Shown one piece after another: positions 53,368-62,020 of a DNA stretch of 64,000 bases. This DNA is from SZAS-18 sp038322235 (lineage in GTDB: Bacteria > Verrucomicrobiota > Verrucomicrobiia > Chthoniobacterales > SZAS-18). The DNA is taken from positions 96,657-160,656 of the forward strand of contig JBBQFQ010000006.1 of assembly GCA_038322235.1 (NCBI GenBank), read 5' to 3'. The notes beneath the pieces were generated by a model. It saw only the letters and a list, made by a program, of their open reading frames with translations, was not told the origin of the DNA and ran no database searches. Numbering within the stretch: the stretch's first letter is position 1; every line of letters begins with the position of its first letter. The translations under genes were made by a program, and so were the position numbers.

Positions 53368-53507
53368 GGCGCGAACCGGGATGCCTCCGCGCTTCGGCGT
53401 CAATCGGGATTTTTCCGCCGGTCGGTACGTTGGCGGTTCCCGCAAGATTGGCTGAAGCGGCGGGGAGGGGGCGCGGCCGCTGCGTCTCCGGGGCCGGGCC
53501 GGTTGGC

Positions 53508-54419
53508 TCAACGCGACAGCGCCAGCCCGGCTGCCGCGCCCACCGCGAGCAGGCTCCCGAGAGTGGAGCGAGTCCCCGGGCGCTCGTTCTCCATGAACCA
53601 GGCGAGCGGAATCACGGCGATCGGCGTCATCGCCAGGATCGGCATGACAACGGCGGTTGGAGACGTCGCGAGCGCCCATTGGTAACTGGCCACCCCGAGG
53701 ACGGGTCCAGCCAGCGCGGTCAGGGTCACAAACCCAGCTGCGGTCGGCGACCAGGGCGCTCCCGCCGGCCCGCTCGGCGCCCGATTCCGCAGACGGAAGA
53801 CGAGCTCGACGAGCAGCAGGAGGGCGAAGCCAGCGAGGATGCGCTGGTAAGCGGCCGTGCCACCATCCAACGCGGGTTCGCCGGCCGCGTGCGCCACGAG
53901 GATGGCCTTCCGGCTGAGCACCACGCCGCCGGCTTGACCGCACGCCGCCAGAAACCCGAGGAAGATGCCGAGTTGCCGCTGGTGGCGGGAGACCGGCGGG
54001 AGCGATAGTTGCCCGCGTCCCGGAGCGAGCGCGAGGGCGACGCCCACGATGATGGCGGCACCGCACGCAAGTTGTGCACCGCTGGGCTCCACGTGCAGCC
54101 AGAGCGATTCGATCAGGATTCCGATCGGGGCGGCCAGGCATTGAATCATGAGTGCGGCAAGGCGGGTGCCAATCCGCGGGAAGGCCGCGAAGAGCCCCAT
54201 GTCCCCCAAGCCAAATCCGACGAAGCCGCTCAGGAGGAACCACGGCAACCCGGCGCCGTGCAGACCGCCGCCCGCCAGATGCGCCCAAAGTGCCAGCAGG
54301 ACCGACCCGACCGCGAGTCGGCTCAGATTTGCCCGGTGGATCCCGAGAAGCAGGGTGGAACGCGTCGCGAACACTCCCGCACAAGCGAAACAGCAGACGG
54401 TCAGCAGGGCGGGCAGCAT
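53508..54419 (-). CDS. EamA/DMT-superfamily transporter
   Basis: A 303-residue inner-membrane protein with about ten hydrophobic helices and two EamA repeats (PALLTVCCFACAGVFATRST in the first; a second begins near QLGIFLGFLAACGQAGGVVL). Such proteins export metabolites such as amino acids or nucleosides, or are general drug/metabolite transporters. A short Pro/Gly-rich loop (NRAPSGPAGAPW) is between helices. Start at 54419; upstream residues are a non-hydrophobic open frame. It is divergent from glgC. Confidence 0.85.
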   Translation of the reverse strand: MLPALLTVCCFACAGVFATRSTLLLGIHRANLSRLAVGSVLLALWAHLAGGGLHGAGLPWFLLSGFVGFGLGDMGLFAAFPRIGTRLAALMIQCLAAPIGILIESLWLHVEPSGAQLACGAAIIVGVALALAPGRGQLSLPPVSRHQRQLGIFLGFLAACGQAGGVVLSRKAILVAHAAGEPALDGGTAAYQRILAGFALLLLVELVFRLRNRAPSGPAGAPWSPTAAGFVTLTALAGPVLGVASYQWALATSPTAVVMPILAMTPIAVIPLAWFMENERPGTRSTLGSLLAVGAAAGLALSR

Positions 54420-54525
54420 CGGAGGCGGGTCAGAGATCTTCGCACATGCCACCGTCCCGCGCTCGACACCTGCCGTGGGTCGCGACAGAGTCCCGCCCAT
54501 GTCCCGAACGAGTGTAGACGGTGCG

Positions 54526-55812
54526 ATGCGAAAGACTCTGGCCGTCATCATGGGCGGCGGAGCCGGCACGCGGCTCTTTCCCCTGACGCAGGATCGGTCA
54601 AAGCCCGCCGTGCCCCTCGCCGGAAAATACCGTCTCGTCGACATCCCCATCTCGAACTGCATCAACAGCGGCATCCGTCAGATCTACATCCTCACCCAGT
54701 TCAACAGCACGTCGCTCCACCGGCACATCCACGCGAGCTTCCAGTTTGCCGGGCTGAATCCAGATGGCGGCTTCATCGAAATCCTCGCCGCCCAGCAAAC
54801 GCCCGAAGGCTCCAGCTGGTACCAGGGAACCGCGGATGCCGTCCGGCAGAATCTCCGCTATTTCCTCGAAGTGCCCTGCGATCATTACGTGATCCTGAGC
54901 GGCGATCAGTTGTACCGGATGGATTTTCGCGACCTGCTCGGCGAGCATCTCATGCGCGGTGCGGATCTCACCATCGGCACCGTCCCGGTCGATCGCGCAA
55001 ATGCGCCGAGCCTCGGGATCCTGCAGACCGATGCCGCCCGCCGCATCACGCGCTTCGAGGAAAAACCGAAAGACGAGAAGGTGCTCGACGAGCTCTGCAT
55101 GCCGGATGCCCTCCTCGGGGAACTGCGCCGGACGCCGGCTGCGGGACCACTCTACCAGGCGAGCATGGGGATCTACGTCTTCAATCGTCAGGTCCTCATC
55201 GACGTGCTCGACAACACCCTGATCGATTTTGGTAAGCACATCATCCCGCAGGCCATCGAGCGGCATCGCGTCCAGAGCTACATCTTCCAGGACTACTGGG
55301 AGGACATCGGGACGATTCGCGCGTTTTTCGATGCGAACCTACAGCTCACAGATCTCGTCCCACCGTTCAACTTCTTCGACTCCCAAGCGCCGATCTACAC
55401 CCGGCCGCGCCAGCTCCCCGCGAGCAAGATCAACACCGCCAACGTGCGCCGGACCATCTTTTCGGACGGCTGCATCGTGACGGATGCGTTCCTCGACCGC
55501 TGCGTCATCGGCGTTCGCTCCATCATCGGCGCCGGCTCGGTGGTGCGGGACAGCATCCTGATGGGGGCGGACTTTTACGATGCCGACACCCGGCGCTACG
55601 CGCCGTTGCCCGAGGGGACGCCCGCCATCGGCATCGGGCGGAACTGCAACATCCGTTTCGCGATTGTCGACAAGAACGCGCGCATCGGGGACAACGTCGT
55701 CATTTCTCCCGAGGGAAAACCGCCAACGCACGACGGCGACAACTACTACATCCGCGACGGCATCGTCGTGGTGCCGAAAAACGCGATCATTCCAAACGGC
55801 ACCTGGATCTAG
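54526..55812 (+). CDS. glgC: Glucose-1-phosphate adenylyltransferase
   Basis: A 428-residue nucleotidyltransferase making ADP-glucose for glycogen. IMGGGAGTRLFPLTQDRSKP, PLAGKYRLVDIPISNCINSG, QGTADAVRQNLRYF, LSGDQLYRMDF, FEEKPKDEK and YWEDIGTIRAFFDANL are diagnostic; the C-terminal beta-helix begins near VRRTIFSDGCIV. The regulatory N-terminus is short. The ATG at 54526 fits; an in-frame ATG at 54499 would add nine residues (MSRTSVDGA). It is divergent from EamA and convergent with a GNAT gene; no glycogen synthase is in the window. Confidence 0.95.
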   Translation: MRKTLAVIMGGGAGTRLFPLTQDRSKPAVPLAGKYRLVDIPISNCINSGIRQIYILTQFNSTSLHRHIHASFQFAGLNPDGGFIEILAAQQTPEGSSWYQGTADAVRQNLRYFLEVPCDHYVILSGDQLYRMDFRDLLGEHLMRGADLTIGTVPVDRANAPSLGILQTDAARRITRFEEKPKDEKVLDELCMPDALLGELRRTPAAGPLYQASMGIYVFNRQVLIDVLDNTLIDFGKHIIPQAIERHRVQSYIFQDYWEDIGTIRAFFDANLQLTDLVPPFNFFDSQAPIYTRPRQLPASKINTANVRRTIFSDGCIVTDAFLDRCVIGVRSIIGAGSVVRDSILMGADFYDADTRRYAPLPEGTPAIGIGRNCNIRFAIVDKNARIGDNVVISPEGKPPTHDGDNYYIRDGIVVVPKNAIIPNGTWI

Positions 55813-55918
55813 TCGGTTCGCTTGCGAATCGAGATTTCAGAGTTTGACTCGCGGAAGCTGCGAAGACTGCGCCGACCGCTCGCCGCGACCCCTTTTGATT
55901 CGGGGCGCACGGCGGGAG

Positions 55919-56479
55919 TTATTCCCGTCCTGGAGTCGCGATCCCGACTGCAGCCCGATGCCCCCTTTCGAAAACCGTTACCTGCTGACCCTTGTACGGG
56001 CGCTCATCCCGTCGCTCATAACCCAGCTTCTCCGCCACGTGAACCGATGGCTGATGGGCGGGGGAGATGATGCAGACCGTCGGTCCCGCCGGGAGATGGG
56101 CATCCGCCCACGCCAGGATCGCGGACATCGCTTCCGTCGCGAAGCCCTGCCCGTGCGCCCGTTGCGCGAGCACCCACCCGGCTTCTGGCGCCCCGGCGAA
56201 GGGCGGTTCGATTTCCCGCTGGTAGTCCGCCAGACCCGCCTCGCCGATGAACCGCCCGGTCTTCCGATCCTGCAGCGCCCAATATCCAAATGCGAGCATG
56301 GCCCAGTGGCCCGCATAGCGCAGCAGCCGCGCCCATGATTCCTCGGCGGTCGAGGCGCGTCCGCTGATGTGACGTGTCACTTCGAGATCGCTCCACATCG
56401 CGTGGAGATCCGCGAAGTCCGCGCGTTCATGGGGCCGGAGAATCAGACGCTCAGTCTCGAGCCGTGGAGCAATCATCAT
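55919..56479 (-). CDS. GNAT acetyltransferase (RimJ/RimL-like)
   Basis: A 186-residue acetyltransferase: LETERLILRPHERADFADLH, FGYWALQDRKTGRFIGEAGL, APEAGWVLAQRAHGQGFATE (acetyl-CoA loop AHGQGFA) and QPSVHVAEKLGYERRDERPY. This is the classical ribosomal-protein or small-molecule N-acetyltransferase pattern. It is convergent with glgC and divergent from kdsA, so it is monocistronic. Acceptor unknown. Confidence 0.85.
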   Translation of the reverse strand: MMIAPRLETERLILRPHERADFADLHAMWSDLEVTRHISGRASTAEESWARLLRYAGHWAMLAFGYWALQDRKTGRFIGEAGLADYQREIEPPFAGAPEAGWVLAQRAHGQGFATEAMSAILAWADAHLPAGPTVCIISPAHQPSVHVAEKLGYERRDERPYKGQQVTVFERGHRAAVGIATPGRE

Positions 56480-56711
56480 CGGGTGCGGGCTTTCTCATCG
56501 ATCCGATTGCTGTCGAATGCGAATCTGTTCTCGCGGGGAATCCGGGGTGTACGCCGCGCAACAAAGCGGAGTGACCAGCGGCCCCGAGCGTGACCTGCCG
56601 ACCATCCGGGTTGGACTGGCGCGACCGGGACCGCCGGACGTCCGGCGGACTCGCCGATCGACCGTGAACGCAAGCCCTTGGCAGCCGACCCGGTCTGCGG
56701 CACTGTGGACG
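56480..56711. other. Divergent intergenic region upstream of kdsA with an 18-bp palindrome
   Basis: No coding feature is seen. At 56631-56648 lies CCGCCGGACGTCCGGCGG, a perfect 18-bp palindrome 64 bp before the kdsA start. It could be an operator for a dimeric regulator, or form a hairpin in the kdsA leader. No clear promoter boxes are identified. Confidence 0.4.
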
Positions 56712-57563
56712 ATGGCATCGCCCCTCCATCCCCGGCTCGGCCGCTTCTTCGCGGCTCGCTCCAAAAACGCCCGCGCCCGCGCGCCGATCCTTTTCATTCT
56801 CGGCCCCTGCGTGATCGAATCGGAAAAGATGATGCGGCGGCACGCCGAGAAAATCGGCGCGATCGCGAGCGAGGCGCGGATCGAAGTCGTCTTGAAGGCG
56901 TCCTACGACAAAGCCAATCGGACCTCCGGCAAATCCTTTCGGAACGCGATGCCTCCGCGCGAGGCTTGTCTGCTCCTGGCGGAGCTGGGGAAGGAAATCG
57001 GCGCTCCGGTCACGACGGACGTCCATTCCCCCGCCGAGGCGGAACTGGCGGCCGAGTTTGTGGATATTCTCCAGATCCCGGCGTTCCTCTGCCGGCAGAC
57101 GGATCTGCTCGCGGCGGCCTCGGCCACCGGCCGGGTGCTGAACGTGAAGAAGGGCCAGTTCCTGGCGCCTTGGGATGTAAAGCACATCGCCGAGAAGCTC
57201 GATTCCTTCAACGCGCGCAATTATCTCATCACCGAGCGCGGCACGACGTTTGGTTACAACAACCTCGTCGCCGACATGCGTTCGCTGGCGTGGATGCGCG
57301 ACATGGGGCTCAAGGTCTGCTTCGACGCGACTCACAGCGTGCAGCGGCCGGGCGGCGGTGAGTCCGGCCTGACCACCGGCGGGGACGGCGCGATGGCGCC
57401 GGTGCTCGCGCGGGCGGCCGTGGCGACGGGTGTTGATGCCATCTTCCTCGAGGTGCACGAGAATCCGGTGAAGGCGCTTTCCGACGGACCGAATCAGATC
57501 CCGCTCCGGCAGCTGCCGGCGGTGCTGGACACTCTGACGCGAATCCACGAGGCGGTGGGCTAG
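56712..57563 (+). CDS. kdsA: 2-dehydro-3-deoxyphosphooctonate aldolase (KDO-8-P synthase)
   Basis: A 283-residue TIM-barrel enzyme condensing PEP with arabinose-5-phosphate for the LPS inner core. LFILGPCVIESEKMMRRHAE, VVLKASYDKANRTSGKSF, PVTTDVHSPAEAELAAE, ILQIPAFLCRQTDLLAAA, NVKKGQFLAPWDVKHI, VCFDATHSVQRPGGG and EVHENPVKALSDGPNQIP are KdsA signatures. The ATG at 56712 gives a short basic leader before the core; another in-frame start at 56517 is unlikely. It is followed after a 209-bp gap by lptC-like genes. Confidence 0.96.
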   Translation: MASPLHPRLGRFFAARSKNARARAPILFILGPCVIESEKMMRRHAEKIGAIASEARIEVVLKASYDKANRTSGKSFRNAMPPREACLLLAELGKEIGAPVTTDVHSPAEAELAAEFVDILQIPAFLCRQTDLLAAASATGRVLNVKKGQFLAPWDVKHIAEKLDSFNARNYLITERGTTFGYNNLVADMRSLAWMRDMGLKVCFDATHSVQRPGGGESGLTTGGDGAMAPVLARAAVATGVDAIFLEVHENPVKALSDGPNQIPLRQLPAVLDTLTRIHEAVG

Positions 57564-57772
57564 ACGCAAGGCGGACCGGAGTTACCGCGTTGGCGAGATT
57601 TTTCCGTGGCGGCCGAACCGCCGCCGCCGCTGGTCTTCGTGGGCCATTTTTTTTTGCTGATCTGCGAGAGTTGGGCCGTCCCCGGGTCGCCCCGCGGAGG
57701 CGAGGACGACACGAATCGGTGCAGATTCCGCTTCCCCAAGCGCGGGCGGACCGCGATATTGAATCCGTATTC

Positions 57773-58330
57773 ATGAAGCGGTCGGGCAGCTCAACATCTT
57801 TCGGACTCCGCCGCATCACCGTTTTCGCGTTGCTGGCTGGCGCGGGCGCGGTTCTGGCCGACGAGCCTGCGGTCGCGGCCAAGCCGGAGCTGAAACCGCT
57901 CAATGTGCCCCTGCCGGTTGGCCAGAAAGCGAAGACCTTGAAGATTCCGCAGTTTAATCTGGCCGGACAGATCATGTCGCAACTCCTTGCGGGACAGGTT
58001 CAGCGGGTGGACGACGAATTTCTGCGCATCGATCAGTTGAAGCTGGACCTTTTCGACGAGGGGGGGCAAAGCGAGTTTGTGATCGACCTTCCCGTCTCGC
58101 TCTTCAGCACGAAGACGCGCATCATCACGAGCGATCAGGCGGTCTTCATCCGGCACAAGGATTTCGATCTCACCGGCTCGCGCCTCGAGTTTAATACCGC
58201 CACCCGCAAAGGCCGGCTTTCCGGCCCGGTGACGATGACCATTCGCGATCTCGATCGCGTGGTGGAAAAGAATCCCCCGCTCCCGCCCGTGCCCGCCACC
58301 CCGGAGGCCGGTGAACCCAAGGAAAAATGA
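57773..58330 (+). CDS. LptC-like LPS export periplasmic protein
   Basis: A 185-residue exported protein (signal segment RITVFALLAGAGAVLADEP). The beta-rich part (VQRVDDEFLRIDQLKLDLFD, VSLFSTKTRIITSDQAVFI, FDLTGSRLEFNTATRKGRL) has the OstA/LptC beta-jellyroll repeat character. It lies directly before lptA-like and lptB, overlapping the former by the ATGA at 58327, so by position it should pass LPS from LptB2FG to LptA. The symbol is withheld because similarity to LptC is by fold and position only. Confidence 0.75.
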   Translation: MKRSGSSTSFGLRRITVFALLAGAGAVLADEPAVAAKPELKPLNVPLPVGQKAKTLKIPQFNLAGQIMSQLLAGQVQRVDDEFLRIDQLKLDLFDEGGQSEFVIDLPVSLFSTKTRIITSDQAVFIRHKDFDLTGSRLEFNTATRKGRLSGPVTMTIRDLDRVVEKNPPLPPVPATPEAGEPKEK

Positions 58331-58959
58331 ACCGTCTGCTGCCGCTCGCCCTTCTCTTCGCGCTCTTCGCGATCCCGGCCATCTTCGCCGAGGAAACTCG
58401 GATGAAAAAACCTGCGGCCAAGGCGGCCGAGGGCGGATCAACGGAGACGGAGATCAAGTCGAACGGCGATGCGAATTTTGACGCCGAGGCGCACACTGCA
58501 ACCTTCGTCGGCGGCGTGACGGTGACGGATGCGCGGTTCTCGATGCACTCCGAGAAACTCACGGTTTTCCTCCTTAAACCCGCCAAGGACGGTGCGACGC
58601 CCACCCCCGCTCCGGCTGGGGCGAAGTCGCCGGGTGGCAGCATCGAGCGGGCCGTCGCCGAGGGCGGCGTCACGATCGATCAATCCCCGAAACCGGGGGT
58701 CGCGACTGGCGATGAATCGCAACGGGTGACGGGCCGGGCCGAACGCGCGGTCTTCGAGCCGAAGACCGGCAGCGTGACGCTAACGGGCAGCCCGGTCGTC
58801 CGGCGCGGGACGAACGAGCACATCGCGACCTCGGCCGCGACGGTGATGGTGATCACGCGCGAGGGCGGATTGAAAACGACCGGGCCCAGCCGGACAATCA
58901 TCCGCGAATCCGGAAATTCGGGCGACCCCTTCGTGCCTGCGTCGACCAAGAAGCCATGA
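58327..58959 (+). CDS. LptA-like LPS transport protein
   Basis: A 210-residue protein with signal peptide (MNRLLPLALLFALFAIPAIFA) and OstA-type repeats: NFDAEAHTATFVGGVTVTDA, RFSMHSEKLTVFLLKPAKDG, RAVAEGGVTIDQ, GRAERAVFEPKTGSVTLTGS. These are the LptA/LptD N-domain jellyroll strands that bridge the periplasm with LPS. A Pro/Gly loop (TPTPAPAGAKSPGG) separates strands. Start and stop overlap the neighbours by ATGA (58327 and 58956), showing translational coupling with the lptC-like and lptB genes. Confidence 0.8.
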   Translation: MNRLLPLALLFALFAIPAIFAEETRMKKPAAKAAEGGSTETEIKSNGDANFDAEAHTATFVGGVTVTDARFSMHSEKLTVFLLKPAKDGATPTPAPAGAKSPGGSIERAVAEGGVTIDQSPKPGVATGDESQRVTGRAERAVFEPKTGSVTLTGSPVVRRGTNEHIATSAATVMVITREGGLKTTGPSRTIIRESGNSGDPFVPASTKKP

Positions 58960-59744
58960 GTTCCTCCGCATCGACCCTCGATGCCCCCGCAACCGCCAGC
59001 CCGGCGGCGCCGAGCCCCGCGGCATCGCTGCTGCAGACGCGAGACCTCGTGAAGAGATACGGCGGCCGGACGGTGGTGAAGGACGTCAGTATCAACGTCG
59101 GGAAGGGCCAGATCGTCGGTCTTCTGGGCCCGAATGGCGCCGGCAAGACGACCAGCTTTTACATGGTAGTGGGCCTCGTGCCGCCGAACTCCGGACGCGT
59201 GCTCTTCAATGGCGAGGACGTCACGACGCTCCCGATGTTCCGGCGGGCGCGGCTGGGGATGGGATACCTTCCGCAGGAGGAAAGCATTTTCCGCAAGCTG
59301 ACCGTCGAGGAGAACCTGCTGGCGATCCTCGAGACTCTGCCCCTGGACAAGGCCGCGCGGCGGGCGCGCTGCGAAGAGTTGTTGGTCCAGTTCGGCATCA
59401 CGCACATCGCAAAAAACATGGCCCTCACGCTCAGCGGCGGGGAGAAACGTCGGCTGACCATTGCCCGTTCGTTGATCACAAAGCCTGACCTTCTCATGCT
59501 CGACGAGCCCTTCAGCGGCGTGGATCCCATCGCGGTGAACGAAGTGCAGCAGATCATCCTGCGGCTCCGCGATGACGGGCTCGGGATCCTCATTACGGAC
59601 CATAACGTGCGCGAGACGCTCTCCATCGTGGATCGCGCCTACCTTATTTTTGAGGGCTCCGTCCTGCGCGAGGGCACGAAGGAGTTTCTCGCCAACGATC
59701 CCGAGAGTCGCCGCCTTTACCTCGGCGAGCAATTTGCCATCTGA
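58956..59744 (+). CDS. lptB: LPS export ABC transporter ATP-binding protein
   Basis: A 262-residue ATPase with a 25-residue Ala/Ser/Pro leader: TRDLVKRYGGRTVVKDVSIN, Walker A LLGPNGAGKTTSFYMVVG, YLPQEESIFRKLTVEENLLA, signature TLSGGEKRRLTIARSL, Walker B LLMLDEPFSGVDPIAV and ITDHNVRETLSIVDRAYL. The last segments are specific to LptB. It should pair with LptF/G (not in the window) to extract LPS. In many Gram-negatives rpoN follows; here hpf follows directly. Confidence 0.95.
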   Translation: MSSSASTLDAPATASPAAPSPAASLLQTRDLVKRYGGRTVVKDVSINVGKGQIVGLLGPNGAGKTTSFYMVVGLVPPNSGRVLFNGEDVTTLPMFRRARLGMGYLPQEESIFRKLTVEENLLAILETLPLDKAARRARCEELLVQFGITHIAKNMALTLSGGEKRRLTIARSLITKPDLLMLDEPFSGVDPIAVNEVQQIILRLRDDGLGILITDHNVRETLSIVDRAYLIFEGSVLREGTKEFLANDPESRRLYLGEQFAI

Positions 59745-59859
59745 GCGTCATCACCCCTTTCTCCGCCCGGTTCCTGCTGCCTAAAAATGACGTTTTCGTC
59801 ACGCGACCCCGCGGCCCCCGGTTTCACACCCCCAACCCCGAACCGAAACCAAAGCACCC

Positions 59860-60531
59860 ATGCAAACCGCGAATGTGAACACGCCCGTCTCCGTCACCGG
59901 CCGGCATATGCCGGTCACCGACGCGATCCGTGAGTATTGTCTCAAGAAGATCGACGGGTTTCACCTGGATTACCCCAAAATCGTCGGTGCGCATTTCATC
60001 CTCGTCGTCGACAAACATCGACAGCGGGCGGAACTCGTCCTGCACTGCAACAATCACATCACGATCGAGGCGCATGAGGTCTCGGGTGATCTGTACGCTT
60101 CGATCGACGGCGCCGTCAGCAAGGCGGCGCGCCAGATGCGGAAATATAAGACGAGGCTTCTGAAGGGTTTTCGTCCCCACCGGCAGAACGTCCGCTATCT
60201 CGATGAGCACATCATCGACATGAGCTTCCTCAACGTTGACGACCCCGAGCACGCCGCGAACGGCAAGACCGCCCCGGGCCCGGTTGCGACTCCCGCCGCA
60301 ACCGGAGCCGCCCCCGCGCCGGCCGCGGAGGCCGCCCCGCTCGAGACCATGAAGCCCTCCATCGTCTCGTCGGAGAAGTACCCCGTGAAACCCATGCACG
60401 TGGACGAAGCCGCCCTGCAACTCCAGCTCTGGGAGCGCGACTTCATCATGTTCGTGAACGTGGAAACAGAGAACGTGAACGTGCTCTACCGCCGCAAGGA
60501 AGGCGGCTTCGGTCTCGTCCAGCCGTCCTGA
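59860..60531 (+). CDS. hpf: Ribosome hibernation-promoting factor, long form
   Basis: A 223-residue protein. The N-terminal domain (about 10-120: PVSVTGRHMPVTDAIREYCL, then QRAELVLHCNNHITIEAHEV and DLYASIDGAVSKAARQMRKY) binds the ribosome. An Ala/Pro linker (about 140-165) leads to the C-terminal dimerisation domain, about 170-223 (KYPVKPMHVDEAALQLQLWE, VNVLYRRKEGGFGLVQPS). The long form dimerises 70S ribosomes into inactive 100S in stationary phase. It follows lptB after 115 bp and ends with a hairpin terminator. Located where rpoN-hpf usually lie, without rpoN. Confidence 0.92.
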   Translation: MQTANVNTPVSVTGRHMPVTDAIREYCLKKIDGFHLDYPKIVGAHFILVVDKHRQRAELVLHCNNHITIEAHEVSGDLYASIDGAVSKAARQMRKYKTRLLKGFRPHRQNVRYLDEHIIDMSFLNVDDPEHAANGKTAPGPVATPAATGAAPAPAAEAAPLETMKPSIVSSEKYPVKPMHVDEAALQLQLWERDFIMFVNVETENVNVLYRRKEGGFGLVQPS

Positions 60532-60591
60532 CTCATTGCTCAACCCGGCGCTTCGGGCGGACTCCCGCTGCGCCCGCCAACCCCCCGGTAA

Positions 60592-60622
60592 GGCCGCGCG
60601 ATCCCCGGGTCGCGCGGCCTTT
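60592..60622 (+). terminator. Rho-independent terminator after hpf
   Basis: GGCCGCGCGA pairs with TCGCGCGGCC over an 8-base loop, followed by TTT. It lies 60 bp after the hpf stop and should end the kdsA-lpt-hpf transcript. Confidence 0.8.
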
Positions 60623-60820
60623 GCGTGCCGATGGCCCGCGCTGGCTCGAGTTTCGTCCACCGAATCAGCGGAGTCGCCGCCGGGCGGTGCAGGACGCTGG
60701 TCGTCGCCGGACCTGGCCGGCTTCCCGACCGGCGACGTGAGGTTGGCTCCGCGCCGCGATCCGTCCGCAAATCCCCAAACCGCAGCGGCTTCAGCCCTCC
60801 CTCCCGGATCTCTTTCGACT

Positions 60821-60885
60821 CCATCGCGACCTTGGGGCCCGACCTCGCGATGTGCCGGTCAGACATCGCGACCTTGGGGCCATAC
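60821..60885. repeat. 42-bp tandem repeat array, left part
   Basis: After a partial copy (60821-60835) comes one full unit (60836-60877) and the first 8 bases of the next (60878-60885), where the IS66 element is inserted. Each 42-bp unit holds two TCGCGA cores at unit positions 10 and 31, exactly 21 bp apart. The array resumes at 63708. Confidence 0.85.
60878..60885. repeat. IS66 target-site duplication, left copy
   Basis: GGCCATAC, repeated exactly at 63708-63715. Eight bp is the duplication length known for IS66 elements. Confidence 0.9.
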
Positions 60886-60909
60886 GTAAGCGTCACCCGT
60901 AGCCCCTCT
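60886..60909 (+). repeat. IS66 left terminal inverted repeat
   Basis: 24 bp, starts GTAAGCGTCACC and ends AGCCCCTCT, perfectly complementary to 63684-63707. Confidence 0.93.
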
Positions 60910-60942
60910 GGCACACGTGCATAGACGTCATAGCGAGAGGCT

Positions 60943-61386
60943 ATGACATTTACGCAAGCTCCGAACGAATTTTTACGGGTTGATGAGCTGGGCCGGGTGA
61001 GAACTGGCGTCGAGCGTCGGGCGGAACTCTTGGTCGAGTATGATCGAAGCGCGATGAGCGGGGCGGCCTTCGCGCGGTGGGCCGGGATCAAGTATCAGAC
61101 CTTCGCCGGCTGGCTGCACCGACGCCGCAAGGAATCGGCCGGGGCGGCGAATATGAGCGTGCCGGCGACCTGCTCGCAGCATCTCGAGCAAGTCCCGGGG
61201 GCGAGGGTGGGCTGGGCGGAGATCGTCGTCGGCGAGGCGGTGCCAAGCGGGACGAAGTTGAGCGTGCGCCTGCCCGGTGGGGCGAGTTTCGAACTCGACG
61301 GCACGCGCGCCTCGCTGCGCCTGGCGGCGGAGTTGTTGCACGAACTGGAGCGCGCGGGCGCGAACCGGGGAGGTGTCACGTGCTGA
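60943..61386 (+). CDS. tnpA: IS66 TnpA (accessory HTH protein)
   Basis: A 147-residue protein. Residues about 20-65 form a helix-turn-helix (RAELLVEYDRSAMSGAAFAR, WAGIKYQTFAGWLHRRRKE) typical of the IS66 first ORF; the C-terminal part (VGEAVPSGTKLSVRLPGGAS, then RLAAELLHELERAGA) is the usual conserved tail. It is needed with TnpB for IS66 transposition, though its chemistry is unknown. The stop overlaps the GTG start of tnpB. Start ATG at 60943, 33 bp inside the left inverted repeat. Confidence 0.88.
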   Translation: MTFTQAPNEFLRVDELGRVRTGVERRAELLVEYDRSAMSGAAFARWAGIKYQTFAGWLHRRRKESAGAANMSVPATCSQHLEQVPGARVGWAEIVVGEAVPSGTKLSVRLPGGASFELDGTRASLRLAAELLHELERAGANRGGVTC

Positions 61387-61754
61387 CGTGGACGGGGAGT
61401 CTGCGGGTGTTCCTCGCGCTGGAAGCGTGCGATCTGCGCCTTGGGTTCGACGGCCTGAGCGGGCTCGTGCAAACGCGCCTGGGCGAGGTGGCCAGTTCGG
61501 GCGCGCTCTTCGTCTTTACCAACAAGCGGCGCACGCGCCTGAAGCTGCTCTACTTCGATGGGACGGGGCTGTGGCTGGCGACCAAACGCTTGGAAAAGGG
61601 GACGTTCTCCTGGCCGCCGGCGGTGCCGGCCAAGGCGGGCGCAGGGGAGCCCGTGCAAAAGCTGGCGCTCACTCCGCAAGCGCTCTCACTGCTCCTCGAT
61701 GGCGTGGATCTGCGCGGCGCGCAGTTGCGGCCGTGGTTCGAACGCCCGACTTGA
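61380..61754 (+). CDS. tnpB: IS66 TnpB (Orf2) protein
   Basis: A 124-residue IS66 Orf2 protein: RVFLALEACDLRLGFDGLSG, SGALFVFTNKRRTRLKLLYF, DGTGLWLATKRLEKGTFSWP and LTPQALSLLLDGVDLRGAQL are the PF05717 pattern. The start is GTG at 61380, overlapping the tnpA stop at 61384-61386, with a good ribosome site (GGGGAGGT) just upstream, so it is translationally coupled. Confidence 0.9.
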   Translation: MLTWTGSLRVFLALEACDLRLGFDGLSGLVQTRLGEVASSGALFVFTNKRRTRLKLLYFDGTGLWLATKRLEKGTFSWPPAVPAKAGAGEPVQKLALTPQALSLLLDGVDLRGAQLRPWFERPT

Positions 61755-62020
61755 ACGCGGAGAGCGGCGCGGAGTGGGCCGCGCGAAAATATTTTCACTT
61801 TTTTTCGGGCCGCTCGCGAGCCGCGCCGGCGCGCTCTTGTGTCCATGGGTCGTTGGGGGCGGGACGCTTCCCAGAGAACGGGGCTCCGTTTTTGGGTCCG
61901 CTTTGGGGCTCTTGTGTGCAGGAGCTCTAAAACGCGTCCGAACCCAGCATTCATGCGGCTTGGCGCGCGGCCGGCCGAGTTGAAAAACATCCCTCTCCGC
62001 GCTATCTTCGGGGCCTGTTC

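Larger units (their letters stand above)
60532..60885. other. Intergenic region between hpf and IS66 element
   Basis: Holds the hpf terminator (60592-60622), about 200 bp with no gene or motif that I can support, and from 60821 the beginning of the 42-bp repeat array that continues on the far side of the insertion element. Confidence 0.7.

Noticed and set aside
55813..55918. Small hairpins between glgC and the convergent GNAT gene
   Set aside because: Stems are only 4-6 bp and lack a T-run; not enough to call a terminator.
57640..57660. T9 run between kdsA and the lptC-like gene as a terminator
   Set aside because: The nearest GC hairpin (GGCGG/CCGCC) is over 20 bases upstream, too far for a standard terminator.
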